In this document: one piece after another, positions 1 to 11,924 of the stretch | How the letters are laid out: the number at the start of each line of letters is the position of its first letter | How positions within the stretch are numbered: position 1 is the first letter of the stretch | Assembly: GCA_008933995.1 (NCBI GenBank) | Contig: WARS01000071.1 | Span: 7,837,018-7,901,017, forward strand | Source: Datnioides undecimradiatus | Lineage: Eukaryota > Chordata > Actinopteri > Lobotiformes > Datnioididae | Length of the DNA stretch: 64,000 nt | Direction of reading: 5' to 3' | Program-made: the position numbers and the translations under genes | The notes under the pieces: generated by a model | Databases searched by the model: none | What the model was told of the DNA's origin: nothing | What the model saw: only the letters and a program-made list of their open reading frames with translations

Positions 1-15
1 TTTTTTTTTTTTTTT
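1..15. repeat. Poly-T run at the window edge
   Basis: Fifteen T in a row begin the window. The run may continue to the left, so it could be a longer homopolymer or the tail of a minus-strand retroposon cut by the window edge. Nothing to its right looks like a LINE or SINE body. Confidence 0.9.
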
Positions 16-3000
16 CATTTTCCCAGACTCCAATTCACACTGACCTCCAGTCAGGGCCTGGTTTTTAGCAGTGTCACAGGTTCTTGCGAGGGGAAACAGC
101 CTTGTGAGTCTGAGGCCTGTGAGAGCGTCAAGGGGTGTTAGGTTAGAGAAGGTCTGTCTGCCTTCCAAGGACCGTCCCCTGGAGGTGCAGGCTGGGGCAG
201 CTGCAAGGTCAGCCCGCTGCTGGTTGCGCGTCCCTAGGCTAAGTGCTCAGTTCTGTGTCACTGTGGGAAGAGGAGGTGAGGGTCTGGTTGAAGTTTGAAA
301 GCATCCATCTCCTGACATGATTCTGATGTCACTATGGCCAGAGAGAGATCACAGTGAAAGACCAGTGGACACAGGTCTTTTCTGAGACCTGGAAACTGAT
401 TAGGACCAAATGCAAAAAGACAGACACAGCCCAAGCACTGATTATCAGGGAAAACACAAACACTGAATCAGACTAATTACCAAACAATGCAGAGGAAGGA
501 AGTGGCCACAGATCTGATGGGCTGGGAGTTCTGCAGTTCACTGGTGCCCGCAGCCATTACCACAGCTGATATTTTTCACTTTCAGTCATCAATATTGAAC
601 TGAATTTTATGGTGTTTGCATTTTTTATTAAATGCCTCCACATAATACATCGGTTGTGTCCGCTGCTCTTTCAATTGACAGTGCCCTATGCCAATGTGCA
701 CTGGGGTATTGGATGAAAAATGAGTCAAAGGCAAATGACTGTATTTTTGTTGCGATAGTTACTGTATACTCTGCAGGGAGAGAGTTTACATGAAATCGAA
801 AGTAATTTCATTTCATTCTCTTCTCTGACCTGAATTGCTCATCTTTACCATTGAGTGTTTTCAGATTGTGTCATTTACATGAGGTTTGTGCTGTTTTAGG
901 GCTCCTTTTGCACTGTGGAGTCCAAGTAGGCCGCATTGATTTTTAGATGCTTTATAAATAGGAAGACTTGTTTCTGTTTCAATGACAATTTTTTCCCCCC
1001 TCTAACAGGTATTTACCTCTCATCTATCTAAAAAGATCTGAAAACGGTTGAAAAGTCCGTCTGCATCGTAGTGATTTTGCATTTCTATATTTAAGAGTGT
1101 TTATGCTAAATGGTTGCCTTGGGGTAAGGTGGAAATCACTTTCATCAAGTCCCGGTTGTATTTTAGAGTGTTTGCTGGGTTAAAGTGTGTATGTTAAACA
1201 GCAGAGCCATGGTTTTGACTGACAAAAGAAGAACAAAGTAAATCAGACATATAAAACAAAGAAATCAAAAATTATGTGGCACATTGTTCTCGGAAAAGAT
1301 AATATGTGCCAAGAGATTCAGCTTGTTTTGAAATAATTGCATTCACAATTACAGCAAAAAAAAAAAAAAAAAACAGAAGGAAAATGATTGTCAAGAGCTT
1401 TGTGTTGTGCTTCGCCTCACCTGCTCTCCACCAACACAGTCACATTCACAAGCAGGGTTGAAATACTGCTGTATGTTTTAATCAGTCAGTCACTCTACGC
1501 CTCTCCGTGTAGTGCTGTGCAGCAAATGAAAAGTAAGCAAGTGATGTATAGAGGCAAGACTTTGACGCGGAGTCTGCAGTTGTTCCTGCTGGAGACAGAA
1601 ACCACTGTGCAAATCTTCCTTTGAGGTTCCTGATAAACACCTTCACTTTATGCATGCATTTGTTGGCAGCTTTATTTGGAAAAATGTTTGTACCCCTGCA
1701 GTTTAAGCCTGTATTGACGCAAATTGGACAAAATGCACATTTGGCAGGAGTTTAAAGCAATAAAAAGAATGCCCTAGATGTTTATAAAACCTCAAATCAT
1801 AAGCGTAGGACAGCTTCATTTGTCACAACATGACAACACTATTACAAAGGTTTCAACTGACTGCGGGTTGACAAGGTGATGTGATTCAAAAGTCAAACCA
1901 AACTGCGTTTCTTCAACTTTCTAAAATAACCTCCACCGCCCCGCACATCTGACTGTGGCAGACACACACAGGTGGCTGCTCTGTACCTCTGACTCCATTT
2001 GGTGCAGCTTCACTCAAATTCAAATTTAAAGCAATGCAATTTACCACCTGAGCTTGCGACAGTGGCTCGGCAGCTGTAGAACTGCTACAGCCAGAATGAA
2101 AAAGGGTAAATGATCTCATAATACGAAACAAAATCATGCCACTTGGTGAAAGCTTTTACCAGATCGTCTGTCTGCTACTGTGTGTGCATGAACGTCTCCA
2201 AGTCCTGTCATTTTAGTGGCCCTTTCCTGTAGTTTTTTGCTCCACTTCTTACAATAAAAAAAGTTAGATTAAAGTCTGTAAAATTGGAAAATATAGCATT
2301 TTGGCATTCTAATACTAGGACCAACTCTCTCCACACTTCAGCACAACAATAATGCTGTATTTTTGATTTTCATATCTTCGACACGGCTCATCAGCTGGTG
2401 AGGATGCTGAGTTTTTTTGTCTGAGACGTGCAGCTTTTGCTCCAGGCTTTCTAGCATTAGATATACCATATATAGTCGTCGCATTCAAGACGCCCTGGCA
2501 TGAACCCATTTCTAAATGAGTCATCTGGAAGCACTAAAAAGTCATCTGGGGACAGCTCATCAGCCAACTCATAGAACTAATTACCTAGCTGGCTAATGCT
2601 AATAAACCATCTTCCAGCAACAGTTGTCGTTACAGTCTGCAAAACTGACCGCGGCGTTTGTGTACAAGAGCTCTTTGTTTCATACATAACTGGTAATACT
2701 GATGGGGTAAATGTTGTTTTTGTAAACTGCACATTTCCTGTGTGAGAATGGAAAGCCTGTGAAGCAAAGCCACAGTAAATAACAGTGGGGTAGGGTGGTG
2801 GTGACGGTGGGGGGACAGATTACCATAACAGACAGGTTATTACATAACAGAGTCACTTTAATGTTTGCACAGAAACGATAATGGCATCTTATAGGACAAC
2901 ATGGCTACTGCAGCTTCAGTAAATCCTTTGAGCGAGTGATCACATATCATCCAGTGTTGATGGAAGGCCGCACTGGCTTTAAGATTCACGTAGGACTGCC

Positions 3001-4483
3001 ACAGCGCATTCATGTTCTCTAGAAATAAGAGTTTTGCAGAACATGTACGAGATGTATTCACTGATAACTGTAGCCTATAACAAAATCTTGTTTACAAAAT
3101 ATTGACTGATGTAGTGATTTAAATTAATCCTGTCATGTTTTCAATTACACAGCATGCTCAAGTTTTTCGTACTTGGCCTGCTCCCACAAATAAGGTTTCT
3201 TCATGAGCAAGTCAATACTGAGCAGTTAAAATGTGTGAAATTGAATAGTTTCATCTCATTTGTGAGAGCACAGTGTTTAGAGATCAAAGTGTAAATGAGA
3301 AAATGAGTAAATGGGAAATGAAATATGTACTGATGGTATTTCTTCCCCTGTACTTACATTACCCTTAAGGTAATGGGATGAGATGAAAATATTCGCACTT
3401 TGAAATCTTTTTTTATCAGATTTTAATTTCTTGTAGCCGAACTCATTCCCCGCCGTGTTGCTGCACAAGCAGATTTTGAGACACCCTGCTCACATCTGTC
3501 CCATCTCCCCCGTCACCTCATTTCCACTTTTCTTCTTCATGCTGTATGTTATCTTTTTCGGACAGCTCTCATACGCAAATACATGTACCCCTGGTTTGAT
3601 TGACTGCTTGCATATTGCTCATACTTCTAATGCTAATCTGTTCCATTACCTATTCAAATAACCCCGAAGAGGTTATCAACTGTGGGAATATGACAATGGT
3701 ATACATATTTATTCTCAAATTTGCAGGAATATGATAAAATATTAAAGTGAGCCCTTTAAAGAATAACCATCTGGAATACATATTAGTAACACAACCGAGC
3801 TAATTCAGTTTGTTTTTTTTAATATTTACACATCAGTCTACTTCCATCTGTTCTGTCATACGTGACCTACTTTGGTATGACATGCTACAAGGCTCACTAC
3901 AGCTTCCAAACACCCTTGCACACACATTCCCGACCTCCCCTCCTCCTCTGACCCAACCTGTCGGATCTAAGCCATCCCAGGGCATTTAGCAGTGTTTGCC
4001 CCAGCTGAACCTTGGTCCACCTCACAGCTCCTCAGGGGGCATTTCTCATGGCTCAGCCTGATCGGCGGCTCTCCAGCTGGGGCCGACACCCTCAGGGGAT
4101 GAAGGGGTGGGGGAGTTGAAGCACAGAGCGGGGGGTGGCGGCTTTGCTCCCAGACGACAACAACAGAGTGTGAAAAGCTTCAGACTTTGACAAGAGGACC
4201 CGAGGACCTGGCTCATATGTACACACAAGCACACATGTGTCACAACCACCACCGCTAGTACTGATACACAAACACACGGATGTGTTCACTTCTGTAAAAG
4301 TGAATGTGCAAATATGCACCAGGCACTTAAATTGATACCCAAACACTTGTTTTGCATAAAAATCAAGGTCACACAGTCTCAATTGAATGCCGACCTCTTT
4401 ATCAAAAGCTCTCCCAGTAATTAAATGGAAACAAAGAATTTTAAATGAACAGAGTGCCAGGGTTAGTGAGGCCATTTTAACTC
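16..4483. other. Non-coding block, no gene seen
   Basis: AT-rich single-copy sequence. It contains an 18-base poly-A run (1356-1373) and a G-rich stretch at 2786-2815 with three separated G tracts. Short open frames on both strands overlap one another and have no family resemblance. A minus-strand open frame at 2315-2524 is rich in Lys, Arg and Ser, but it has no convincing splice sites and matches no family I know. Confidence 0.6.
1356..1373. repeat. Poly-A run (18)
   Basis: Eighteen A in a row. No retroposon body is recognisable upstream, so I treat it as a simple homopolymer. Confidence 0.9.
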
Positions 4484-4500
4484 TGTGTGTGTGTGTGTGT
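4484..4500. repeat. (TG)n microsatellite, short
   Basis: About eight uninterrupted TG units, seen directly. It sits inside a long minus-strand open frame (4092-4697), which is one reason to doubt that the frame is coding. Confidence 0.9.
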
Positions 4501-7500
4501 AGGGATGAGGGGGGTACTGGACCTTCCTCGTGCCTGTTTTCAGCCTCCTGCAGACAGCTAATGACTGCACTATATCTGAATCTTTTTAAGCTATATGAAA
4601 GAGAAGTGCACAGTGCGCTGTTGTTCTCGTGGTCTGCATCGTTAAGAGAGAGATGGCAAAGAAAAATTAATATCTTATTCTTTCCAAACGACCCCAAACT
4701 GAAGATATCGAGGCAGACAGGGGATGCATCGCCTCTGCTGGCTGTGTTATAAACTTTGAAATGAAAGTGTCAGGAGTTACTAGGCGCTTTAGAGTTTAAT
4801 CTGCGCTATTGATCATGATGTGAAGCTTTGTGCTCTCTGCCGCGGGGATTTCTTTTTTTTTCATAAAGGGGATAATCTCTGATAATCATAATCAGCCCTG
4901 CGTTTTCTCTTTATCAACAAAAGGAAGGCTATTCAGTCCTTGTCCTGAGGGCTGTGTTGTTATCATGTTGGTCTCTGTGTGTGAGGGAGTAAGTGTATGT
5001 TTGTGTTTTGTGTGTGTTGTAAACTGGCAACACAGCCAGCAGGCTCTTGGAGGGAAAATCAGGGCTATGGACAGAGCCAGATGAGGAGCAGGCTGGGCGC
5101 CATTGGGAACCACTTTCATGCGCAATACCTACACTCCTGGAGGTAACACAAGGGAGACTAATCGACTAATCACTGCCACACTATCAAGAACCAGCTCCAG
5201 TGGGAAGCAGAGTGAAGTTACGCAATAAGCCACATGTTTTCAGAGGTGGCATCCTCCCTCTCCATCTTACAGGGAGCGGAGAAAATAAAACAACAACAAA
5301 ACGCCAAGCAGTAAACACCAATCTAGTGAAACTCCTAAGGAGTCTTGCTGATCCATTATCCCTCTTCAGTTTTCCTACATGTGCTATGCACTATTGCCAT
5401 GAATTTTGCCAAACGTCCTATAAAACCACTCAAAACCTTTGCAAGCACTTTCTGCATGGTAATTGGATGATTTCCTTGGATTGCATCTTTTTAATTGACT
5501 TTTGAGGAAATTCTCCAAATCTAACAGAAATATTTAGCTTTATTTTTTTGTTTAAACCTTTTTTTATCGACAACTATCAGGCAGATGAAAAGAGTTTTTG
5601 TAGCAAACATTTGTGTAGCAAATTACTTCCTATTTACACGTCCAGGAGACGTGGAGCAATATTAGGATTAGTATCCAGCCATGTTTCTAGCCACCTGATG
5701 AAGTTCACACTTGTTTTAGCCCTGTGATTTCGGATTTGGTTTCACAAATGCCTTAAAAAAAATTCACAACTTGAGCCTGCAAGATGTTTCATACCCCAGC
5801 TAGCTGCCAATGTTTTCTGCGCTCCCTGCAGTGATGGGCAGGTAGCAAGCATCCAAGCTTTTTCCCAAAAACACCTGCTTACTGCTGGTGAAAACAGGAT
5901 TAATGAGAGGTGAAACAATGTGTTGAAAGATGCTAAAAAGCTCTTTAGAGCTGAGAGGAACTGCAGAGTTGGATGATAATTCTCTGTGGGTTCAAGTGTC
6001 TCCTTTCATATTACAAATAGCCTTTTGATCAGTTAATATAAAAATATGGATTAGTGCACCTGAAAATGGGCGTGTGTCAGTGTGCATGTGCTCTGCATCT
6101 CAATGTGTGTATCTTATGCAGCCTGCACAATCCGCAGTCCATTTTTGTGTATATGAAATTTGTCTGAGAGTCTAGGGTTATTTTTTTTTGACCTCATCTG
6201 GATAACCAGGAGCACATCTCCTCCATAATAGCCGGAGTGGTTGCACCCTCAATTTCTCTTCAGTGCTTTTACCCAGATGCAGCAGAGGGACAGCATGGCA
6301 CTTACACATGCAGCTGCTAAAAGCTGCCCCCCATTGACTCTCACCTCTGGGTAACACAGATAAACATCCAGCTTTAGTCTCAGTAGGCAATAACTGAGTG
6401 TCTGTGTGTGTTTCTGTGTAAATGTAATTGTACACAGACCATGCAAGATGATCTCTCTCTTGAAGCTAAAATGATATTCTGGTATGCTTGTTAGCGAGTA
6501 TACAGGCAGTAACAAAACTTTGCATTTGAAGGGTCGTGACCTGCTTTTGAACATTTGGGACTATTATAATTAATCACTGATGATTTGCCGCCACTACCAC
6601 TAGTGACGATTATCATTGCTGTTTGAAGCCTTAAGCAATTTGAGGCAAATCAGCGACGTTTTAAAGCAGATGCCTACCCTGCTCACCTGAGGAGGCTGTG
6701 GCCGTGGGCTCAACTTCTAAATCAAGAAACTCCTTCAGGGGGCGCCCTGGTATTTGTCCTGTTAAAACACGTACCATGTGTTAAGACTGGAGTCTTTCAC
6801 CGCGGCAGCTCAGTTTCCATTTCAGAGTCTCTCGTTCTCTTTTACCCCCTCCTCTCCTGTCTCTCTTCAGCTGTCATTATCCAATAAAGGCAAAAATGCC
6901 TGAAAAAATAATCTTTAAAAAGAGAAAAACAAGAAACACCTTCAGCAATGTCATGTTCTGAACCAAAGGCCAGACCACTGAGATTGTCTTCGGTTTCTAC
7001 TGAACACTGTTTGCTCTGTTTTATCATCAGAGAGTTAATAAGAGAGCGAGTCGAGAATCTCTGTTTATTTTTAACAAGATGTGTGTGTTTGGGGAAGTGG
7101 CATGAAGAATGTAGCCGTCTATTTCTGTGAAGATTATTTTCTCGAGGTTTTCCGCTGTACACACAATTAATATGTTCGTTGCTCAACCACCCAAATGATT
7201 ATTTGTTTATTCGTCTTTTGTTGACTGCACACAATCCCCCCCCCCCAAGAGTCACACTGGCCCCATGTTAATTATTTTGTCAACCCTCATATCTCTTTTA
7301 ATTGTTGTGGGTTTGTTTATCCTGGAGATCAAATTGAGCTTGGAGAGATGGTGGGTGGCTGCCAACACAGATCAGCCAGGAAGACAGATGAATGCATATC
7401 AAATAGTCTGACAATGGGAGCCACTGCGAGGCACACTGACAGCATTACTGACTTAAATGGATGTATGGATGGTGTGATCATGTTCATGCACCTAATATAG

Positions 7501-9284
7501 CCCTTTTCAAAAGGGCTTTCATGCAAGTTTCAGACATGGAGAAATGATAACACCAGCTGCTCATCAAGCAAGGCCACTATCTGCCTTACATTACATTTAA
7601 TAGCCTGAGGTGCCGTTGGCTGTGAAACTGTTATTTCTGTAATGGCTGCAGAATGATTCTCCGCTGTCTGACAGCCCAGAGGAATCATATTTTTAAACTA
7701 AAGCACTGCACCTACCAGCACAAGCTTAAATAAGTGTAGTGTAGCTCACACTCAGGAGTGTATTTTCGGTGTATTTTCATTTAGGATAGGGAAGTAGACT
7801 CGTGATGATCTTAGTTTAACTAAAATCTTTGCGATGGAACTTCTCACATTTGGGTGTGTTAGGACAACTGTGAGTGGGGGAAAAAAAGATGCAGAGGGCA
7901 GTAGTATGCTGAGAAAAAAAAACCCACTTTAAATTATTTTCATGAGAAAAAACTTTGATATTCTCTGAGTGGTAAAGTGGTGTGGTAAATTCAAGAAAAT
8001 AAATCCTCACGTTTACTACACTTTACCACTGTATGCCCAAATATTCTCTGAGATTATGAAGTCAAACGTTTGTGTGAAAATTCAGAGTCACTGTGATTAA
8101 AGTCATAGATTTGTGTATATATAATATATAATTAGAGATTCTCTTCAAGTCAACAATTTACCACAGGATCTGTAATCCAGCCTTGGAAAGTGAACCATTA
8201 TTTCTAAAAATGATTTATTCACATTAACTTATGAAATGTCTTCTTTCATGTAGCTCAGAAGTCCCAGTTGGAAAGTACAAATAGTCCTAACAACATTCCC
8301 TGCATTCCTTTTAGTTATCACTTTTAGTTTGGTCTTAAAATGACGTTTTGAGTCCAAATGTTTAAATGAAGTCTGGCAAAAATGCAAATAAGCGTTATGC
8401 TGCTGAAGTAATTGTGATAATTAATAGTTAGAGAACACTTGTTTTTACTATTTTTTGAGGTAGGTGTTAAACATTGGGCATCACTGCTGGCTACACATAA
8501 ATAACTGGCTACACTCATGGCGGTGCACTAAAAAAAAACAAAAAACCAATTGCATTCACACTTGTATTTCTCTCACACTTAATGGGTTCGGTCTCCAGTG
8601 ACTCTCAGATGCTTTTGAATACTGCGACTCCCTGAACTACAGTTAAAGCATTTATGGCGAAGCTACATATCTGCAAAGCTATAGCTGTAAAATAACCCCA
8701 TGCAGAGAAAATGGTTTAATGTAGAATATGTTGTTAATGTGCTTTTGATCAGAAAATCTTACACTAGGGAGTGTAAGTAGACTCTCTGGGGATTTAATAA
8801 AAAAAAGACTATCTTCCTGCTATTCTAGAAACTTGCAGTATGGCCTGTGCAATCTTTATTAATCGTAAAGTATTTTGTTTCAGTGATTGCATCCTGCAGA
8901 CTGATGGTTGGTATCTAAAAGAATTCATCCGAGCATTTTTATAAACATAACATTTAAAAAAATGATTGCTTTGCGTACATATTTTATCAAGGTAAGCAAG
9001 AGCTGCAGGTGGGAAAAGATGCAATCCCTCTTCCTCTGTGACAGTAAATCAGTGATGCAGGCAGTTTTATTGAAACATTTGATAAGTAATGGTGAAGGTA
9101 AATAAAGTTAGACTTAAAAGATCCAGCAGTTTTCATTTTTCACTGTTTGGCCATTGACTCAGCATCTCTGGTTGTGCTATCTATTCAGGCTATGATTGGA
9201 ATATTTCTTTAAGCTTCCTGAGAAGGTCGGAAAAGTAATTAACCTTGTTCTGTGTGCATCAACAGAGGGACTGAGACAAGAGTG
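4501..9284. other. Non-coding block, no gene seen
   Basis: Single-copy AT-rich sequence. Visible landmarks are an imperfect TG-rich stretch at about 4970-5030, an 11-base C run at 7236-7246, and a block at about 7560-7700 with a mixed, structured composition that could be a conserved non-coding element. No exon with both splice sites and an open frame was found. Confidence 0.55.
7236..7246. repeat. Poly-C run (11)
   Basis: Eleven C in a row, flanked by AT-rich DNA. Long C/G homopolymers are unstable and error-prone in sequencing, so the exact length is uncertain. Confidence 0.85.
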
Positions 9285-9345
9285 CTCTCTCTCTCCCTCC
9301 CTCTCTCTCTGCTGCATGCCCACACACACACACACACACACACAC
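9285..9345. repeat. Compound (CT)n and (CA)n microsatellite
   Basis: A CT-rich stretch (9285-9310) is followed after ten bases by about twelve uninterrupted CA units (9321-9345), then by a short purine-pyrimidine alternation containing CGCG and GCATGC. The repeat creates spurious open frames on both strands with Thr-His or Cys-Val runs; these are not genes. Confidence 0.93.
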
Positions 9346-9679
9346 GCGCACGCATGCACGCACAGATACTCGACATTGTAAGGTTGTACTTGAATGGACA
9401 GATTAATGCAAAAGCGATTAAACATTTGGACTTCAATGTTTTTTCTCTTGTTTAAATTAATGGAAATGAAGACGACAGAAACACGTTGTCCAGTGTTCGC
9501 ATGGATTTACCCCTTTGTAGACTGACACACAGACAGACGGACGCTGACATTTAAATAATAGCACTGTAATCACAGGAAGCAGGAGTGGGCATTTCTTCGT
9601 TTTGCCCTCACTTCTTGTTGGCTGCCCTGTCCATCTCGCTCTTCTTCATCCCACCTTTTACTCGGCACCTGTCTCTACA

Positions 9680-9714
9680 CCCCCCCACCCCCCACCCCCT
9701 CTGCCTCCCTCCCC
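9680..9714 (-). other. G-quadruplex-type tract on the minus strand
   Basis: The plus strand carries C runs of 7, 6 and 5 separated by single A, then after seven bases a run of 3 and, after one T, a run of 4. The minus strand therefore has five G tracts of at least three with loops of 1, 1, 7 and 1, which meets the usual G-quadruplex pattern. The plus strand could form an i-motif. Whether it folds or has a role is unknown. Confidence 0.7.
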
Positions 9715-10708
9715 TCCTCCTGCTCTTTCACTCTCCAGACTTGGACAGTTTCAATTTATGAAATCCACACAGGTGTTGAGAGGGCTTTAATGGCCGTGGT
9801 ATTTCTCCCCAGTCAGCTGAGTTGGCCGCCTGGAGACTTTTTCACGTAGGCTGAGTGATTTCTTGCTGTGCACTTAAATGCTCCAACCCCTCCTCTGACT
9901 CTCCCTTGCTTCAGCACTTGTGTTTTCACAAATAAGCTTGTTACATCACATAATGCTCCCCTACCCTTACGCAGCAGGCTATTTATTCTTGGCTCAAAGT
10001 GCTAATGTGAACAAATGTTTCACAGATTTTTCCCTTTCCATTTCCTGCCTCACTTTAATTGTATGTGTGAGTCTTTAAAGCGAGTCCTGGGGTTGCAACA
10101 CAGACATTTCTTGTGGTTTCTTTGTAGGGAAAGGCACTGGCACCTGTAGGGCGGGGTTGATGGATTGGACAAAAGGACGTAGAACTAACAGGGATTTCAA
10201 AATATTCTGTCCAAGTCGCACACATAAAAAGAAAAGCCCGAAAGTGTGCGTTCCTCTCTTTGAGGTACAGAGCCCGGTATGGTATTCTCCCTTCCACAAG
10301 CAGCCAGGTTGTTTATAATGCATGTATCGTACTGCCATCACATAACGCTTTTGATCACAGAAGATGGATATTCACTTTCACGCATCATTTAACCAGAAGA
10401 TGACAACTGTGGCTAGCAACGTCAGATGCAACAAATGCCTAAACAAACCCCCTCCAGATGCAGGGACACTCACTCACCCAACAAAATGCACCAATAAAAA
10501 AAATGTATATTCAAAACCCTTCCATACAGTTTTCATTGTAGTAATATCCACATTCATCTAACTCATTTTCACTGTGTCTCACAAGGACAAAAGGGGGGAA
10601 AGGAATATATAATGGGCTGACAGAACATGCCTGTACAATGAATGCCCACTCAACGCTCTCAGCTAACTCTGATGAGCTTTGGCAGAGGTATGTTTGACAA
10701 GAGGATTT

Positions 10709-10722
10709 AAAAAAAAAAAAAA
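10709..10722. repeat. Poly-A run (14)
   Basis: Fourteen A in a row in AT-rich sequence, with no retroposon body upstream. Confidence 0.9.
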
Positions 10723-11468
10723 GTCCCCAAACAATTCTAAATAAATGGTGGTTTCATTCATTGAACCACGCTTTAATTCAGTCACTGAACTGTGTGTCCT
10801 TTAATGTACATTTAGAAAAATGTACTATAAAGCTAGAAGGTCAGGAAAAAATGAAGAAACAATGAAACCGGCCTGGCCATACACAAGATAATTTGTTCAT
10901 TTTTATGATTAAAATGTTAATTCAATTAGTAATGGCTTAAAGCGCAAGTAACCCCATTAAATGGCTATGAAAGCTATTAAAAACACATTTTTACTGTCTC
11001 ATTTTTGGCAGATGTCACAGTGTTGAGAGACGGAAACAACAGTGGTTATTTGCTGGATGGATAGACAAAAAAAGACCCAAGTTTATTGTTTAAAGGAAAG
11101 CAGGAAGTAGTGTGACATTTGTAAATGCCAAAGGGAGGAAGTCAAGGAGGATTAAAAACCGTTCAGTGACTGGGAGTTAAAATTGAGGGTCAGGAATTTC
11201 AGAAATGACAGTCGATGTTTCTTTTAACTATGGCCACAATCTGTTCCAAATGTTTTCTAACCAAAATCGACTACTATTAGTTCACAAAGTGCAATCAACA
11301 AAGTTCTTTTTTCTCTTTCCTTCTTCTGAAATGTAGCCCAGTGCCAAGCAAGCACCATGTTAGCTAGCTAGCTTGCTGTTGTGAGTCAGTATACCAAGTT
11401 ACTTTCACTAGTGGGAAGGGGGTTACAGGCTGTTATGTGACCAGTGGTCTGGCTGGTGTATTGTCACC

Positions 11469-11907
11469 ATGGACCTTAAACTTCAGCACAGAGCAACCAT
11501 CAAAATCTGGGTCAAACATAAGATACATGTTGTCACTAGCTACGACACAGATGACTGGAAAGAGGGGCATGGTTGTGTCGGATCAGGTGGCCTTGCCTTT
11601 TGTTTTCTCCAGCCCTCACAGGGAAAAAAAACAAGTTGCACCATCACAGTCGCCACTCTTTATCCAGTCTACTTTCTGGATTTAGTAATGCCAAATTCAT
11701 CTTCTCCAAATGAAATTTAAGCTGAAAGGTCAAAGCTTTGACACTGTGAAGAAGGTCCAGAGGACGTTCCAGCACATTGCAGGTGGTGCTTTACAAGGTT
11801 ACATAATGGGACTTTCAGGCAGCAATCCAAGTGTGGCAGGAGTTTTGGGAAAAGTGTTTCACTGCATAAAGGGCCTACTTTGAAGAAGGCGGCGGCCAAA
11901 TTCCCTC
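11469..11907 (+). pseudogene. Mariner-family transposase relic, internally deleted
   Basis: A dead DNA transposon gene. The first 17 or so codons from the ATG at 11469 read MDLKLQHRATIKIWVKHK, which resembles the start of mariner transposases (MD-K-QRA-IKFCVK). The central region, including the first two catalytic Asp motifs, is missing. Homology resumes at about 11655 with a degraded YSPDLAP-type motif (YPVYFLDL), where the position of the third catalytic residue no longer reads Asp. Then follow MKFKLKGQSFDTV (from 11710), FQAAIQVWQEFWEKC (from 11813) and YFEEGGGQ (from 11876), the typical C-terminal order ending in YFEGDG. Reading frame changes twice and a TAA lies between WEKC and YFEE, so no protein can be made. 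The intact family is about 345 residues. Terminal inverted repeats were not found. A 17-base poly-T follows directly. Confidence 0.88.
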
Positions 11908-11924
11908 TTTTTTTTTTTTTTTTT
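11908..11924. repeat. Poly-T run (17) after the mariner relic
   Basis: Seventeen T in a row directly follow the degraded end of the transposase relic. The run lies where the element's 3' untranslated part and right inverted repeat would be expected. Confidence 0.9.

Larger units (their letters stand above)
9361..11430. other. Non-coding block, no gene seen
   Basis: Contains a strongly C/T-rich segment at 9600-9735, listed separately as a G-quadruplex candidate, and a 14-base poly-A run at 10709-10722. The rest is AT-rich. The minus-strand open frames at 10055-10341 overlap each other in two frames and look like chance. Confidence 0.55.

Noticed and set aside
2315..2524. Lys/Arg/Ser-rich minus-strand open frame
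   Set aside because: Looks protein-like, but splice ends are poor and no relative is known to me. It is kept only as a note in the block description.
2786..2815. G-rich stretch as G-quadruplex
   Set aside because: Only three tracts of three or more G, with one loop of about 13 bases. It does not meet the usual pattern.
4092..4697. Longest open frame of the window (201 codons, minus strand)
   Set aside because: It crosses a TG microsatellite and overlaps open frames on the other strand. It is rich in Cys, Ser and His with no domain pattern, and has no acceptor or promoter context. Chance is the better explanation.
8892..8993. Exon-like interval between CAG and CAAG/GTAAGC
   Set aside because: All three frames contain a stop between the acceptor and the donor.
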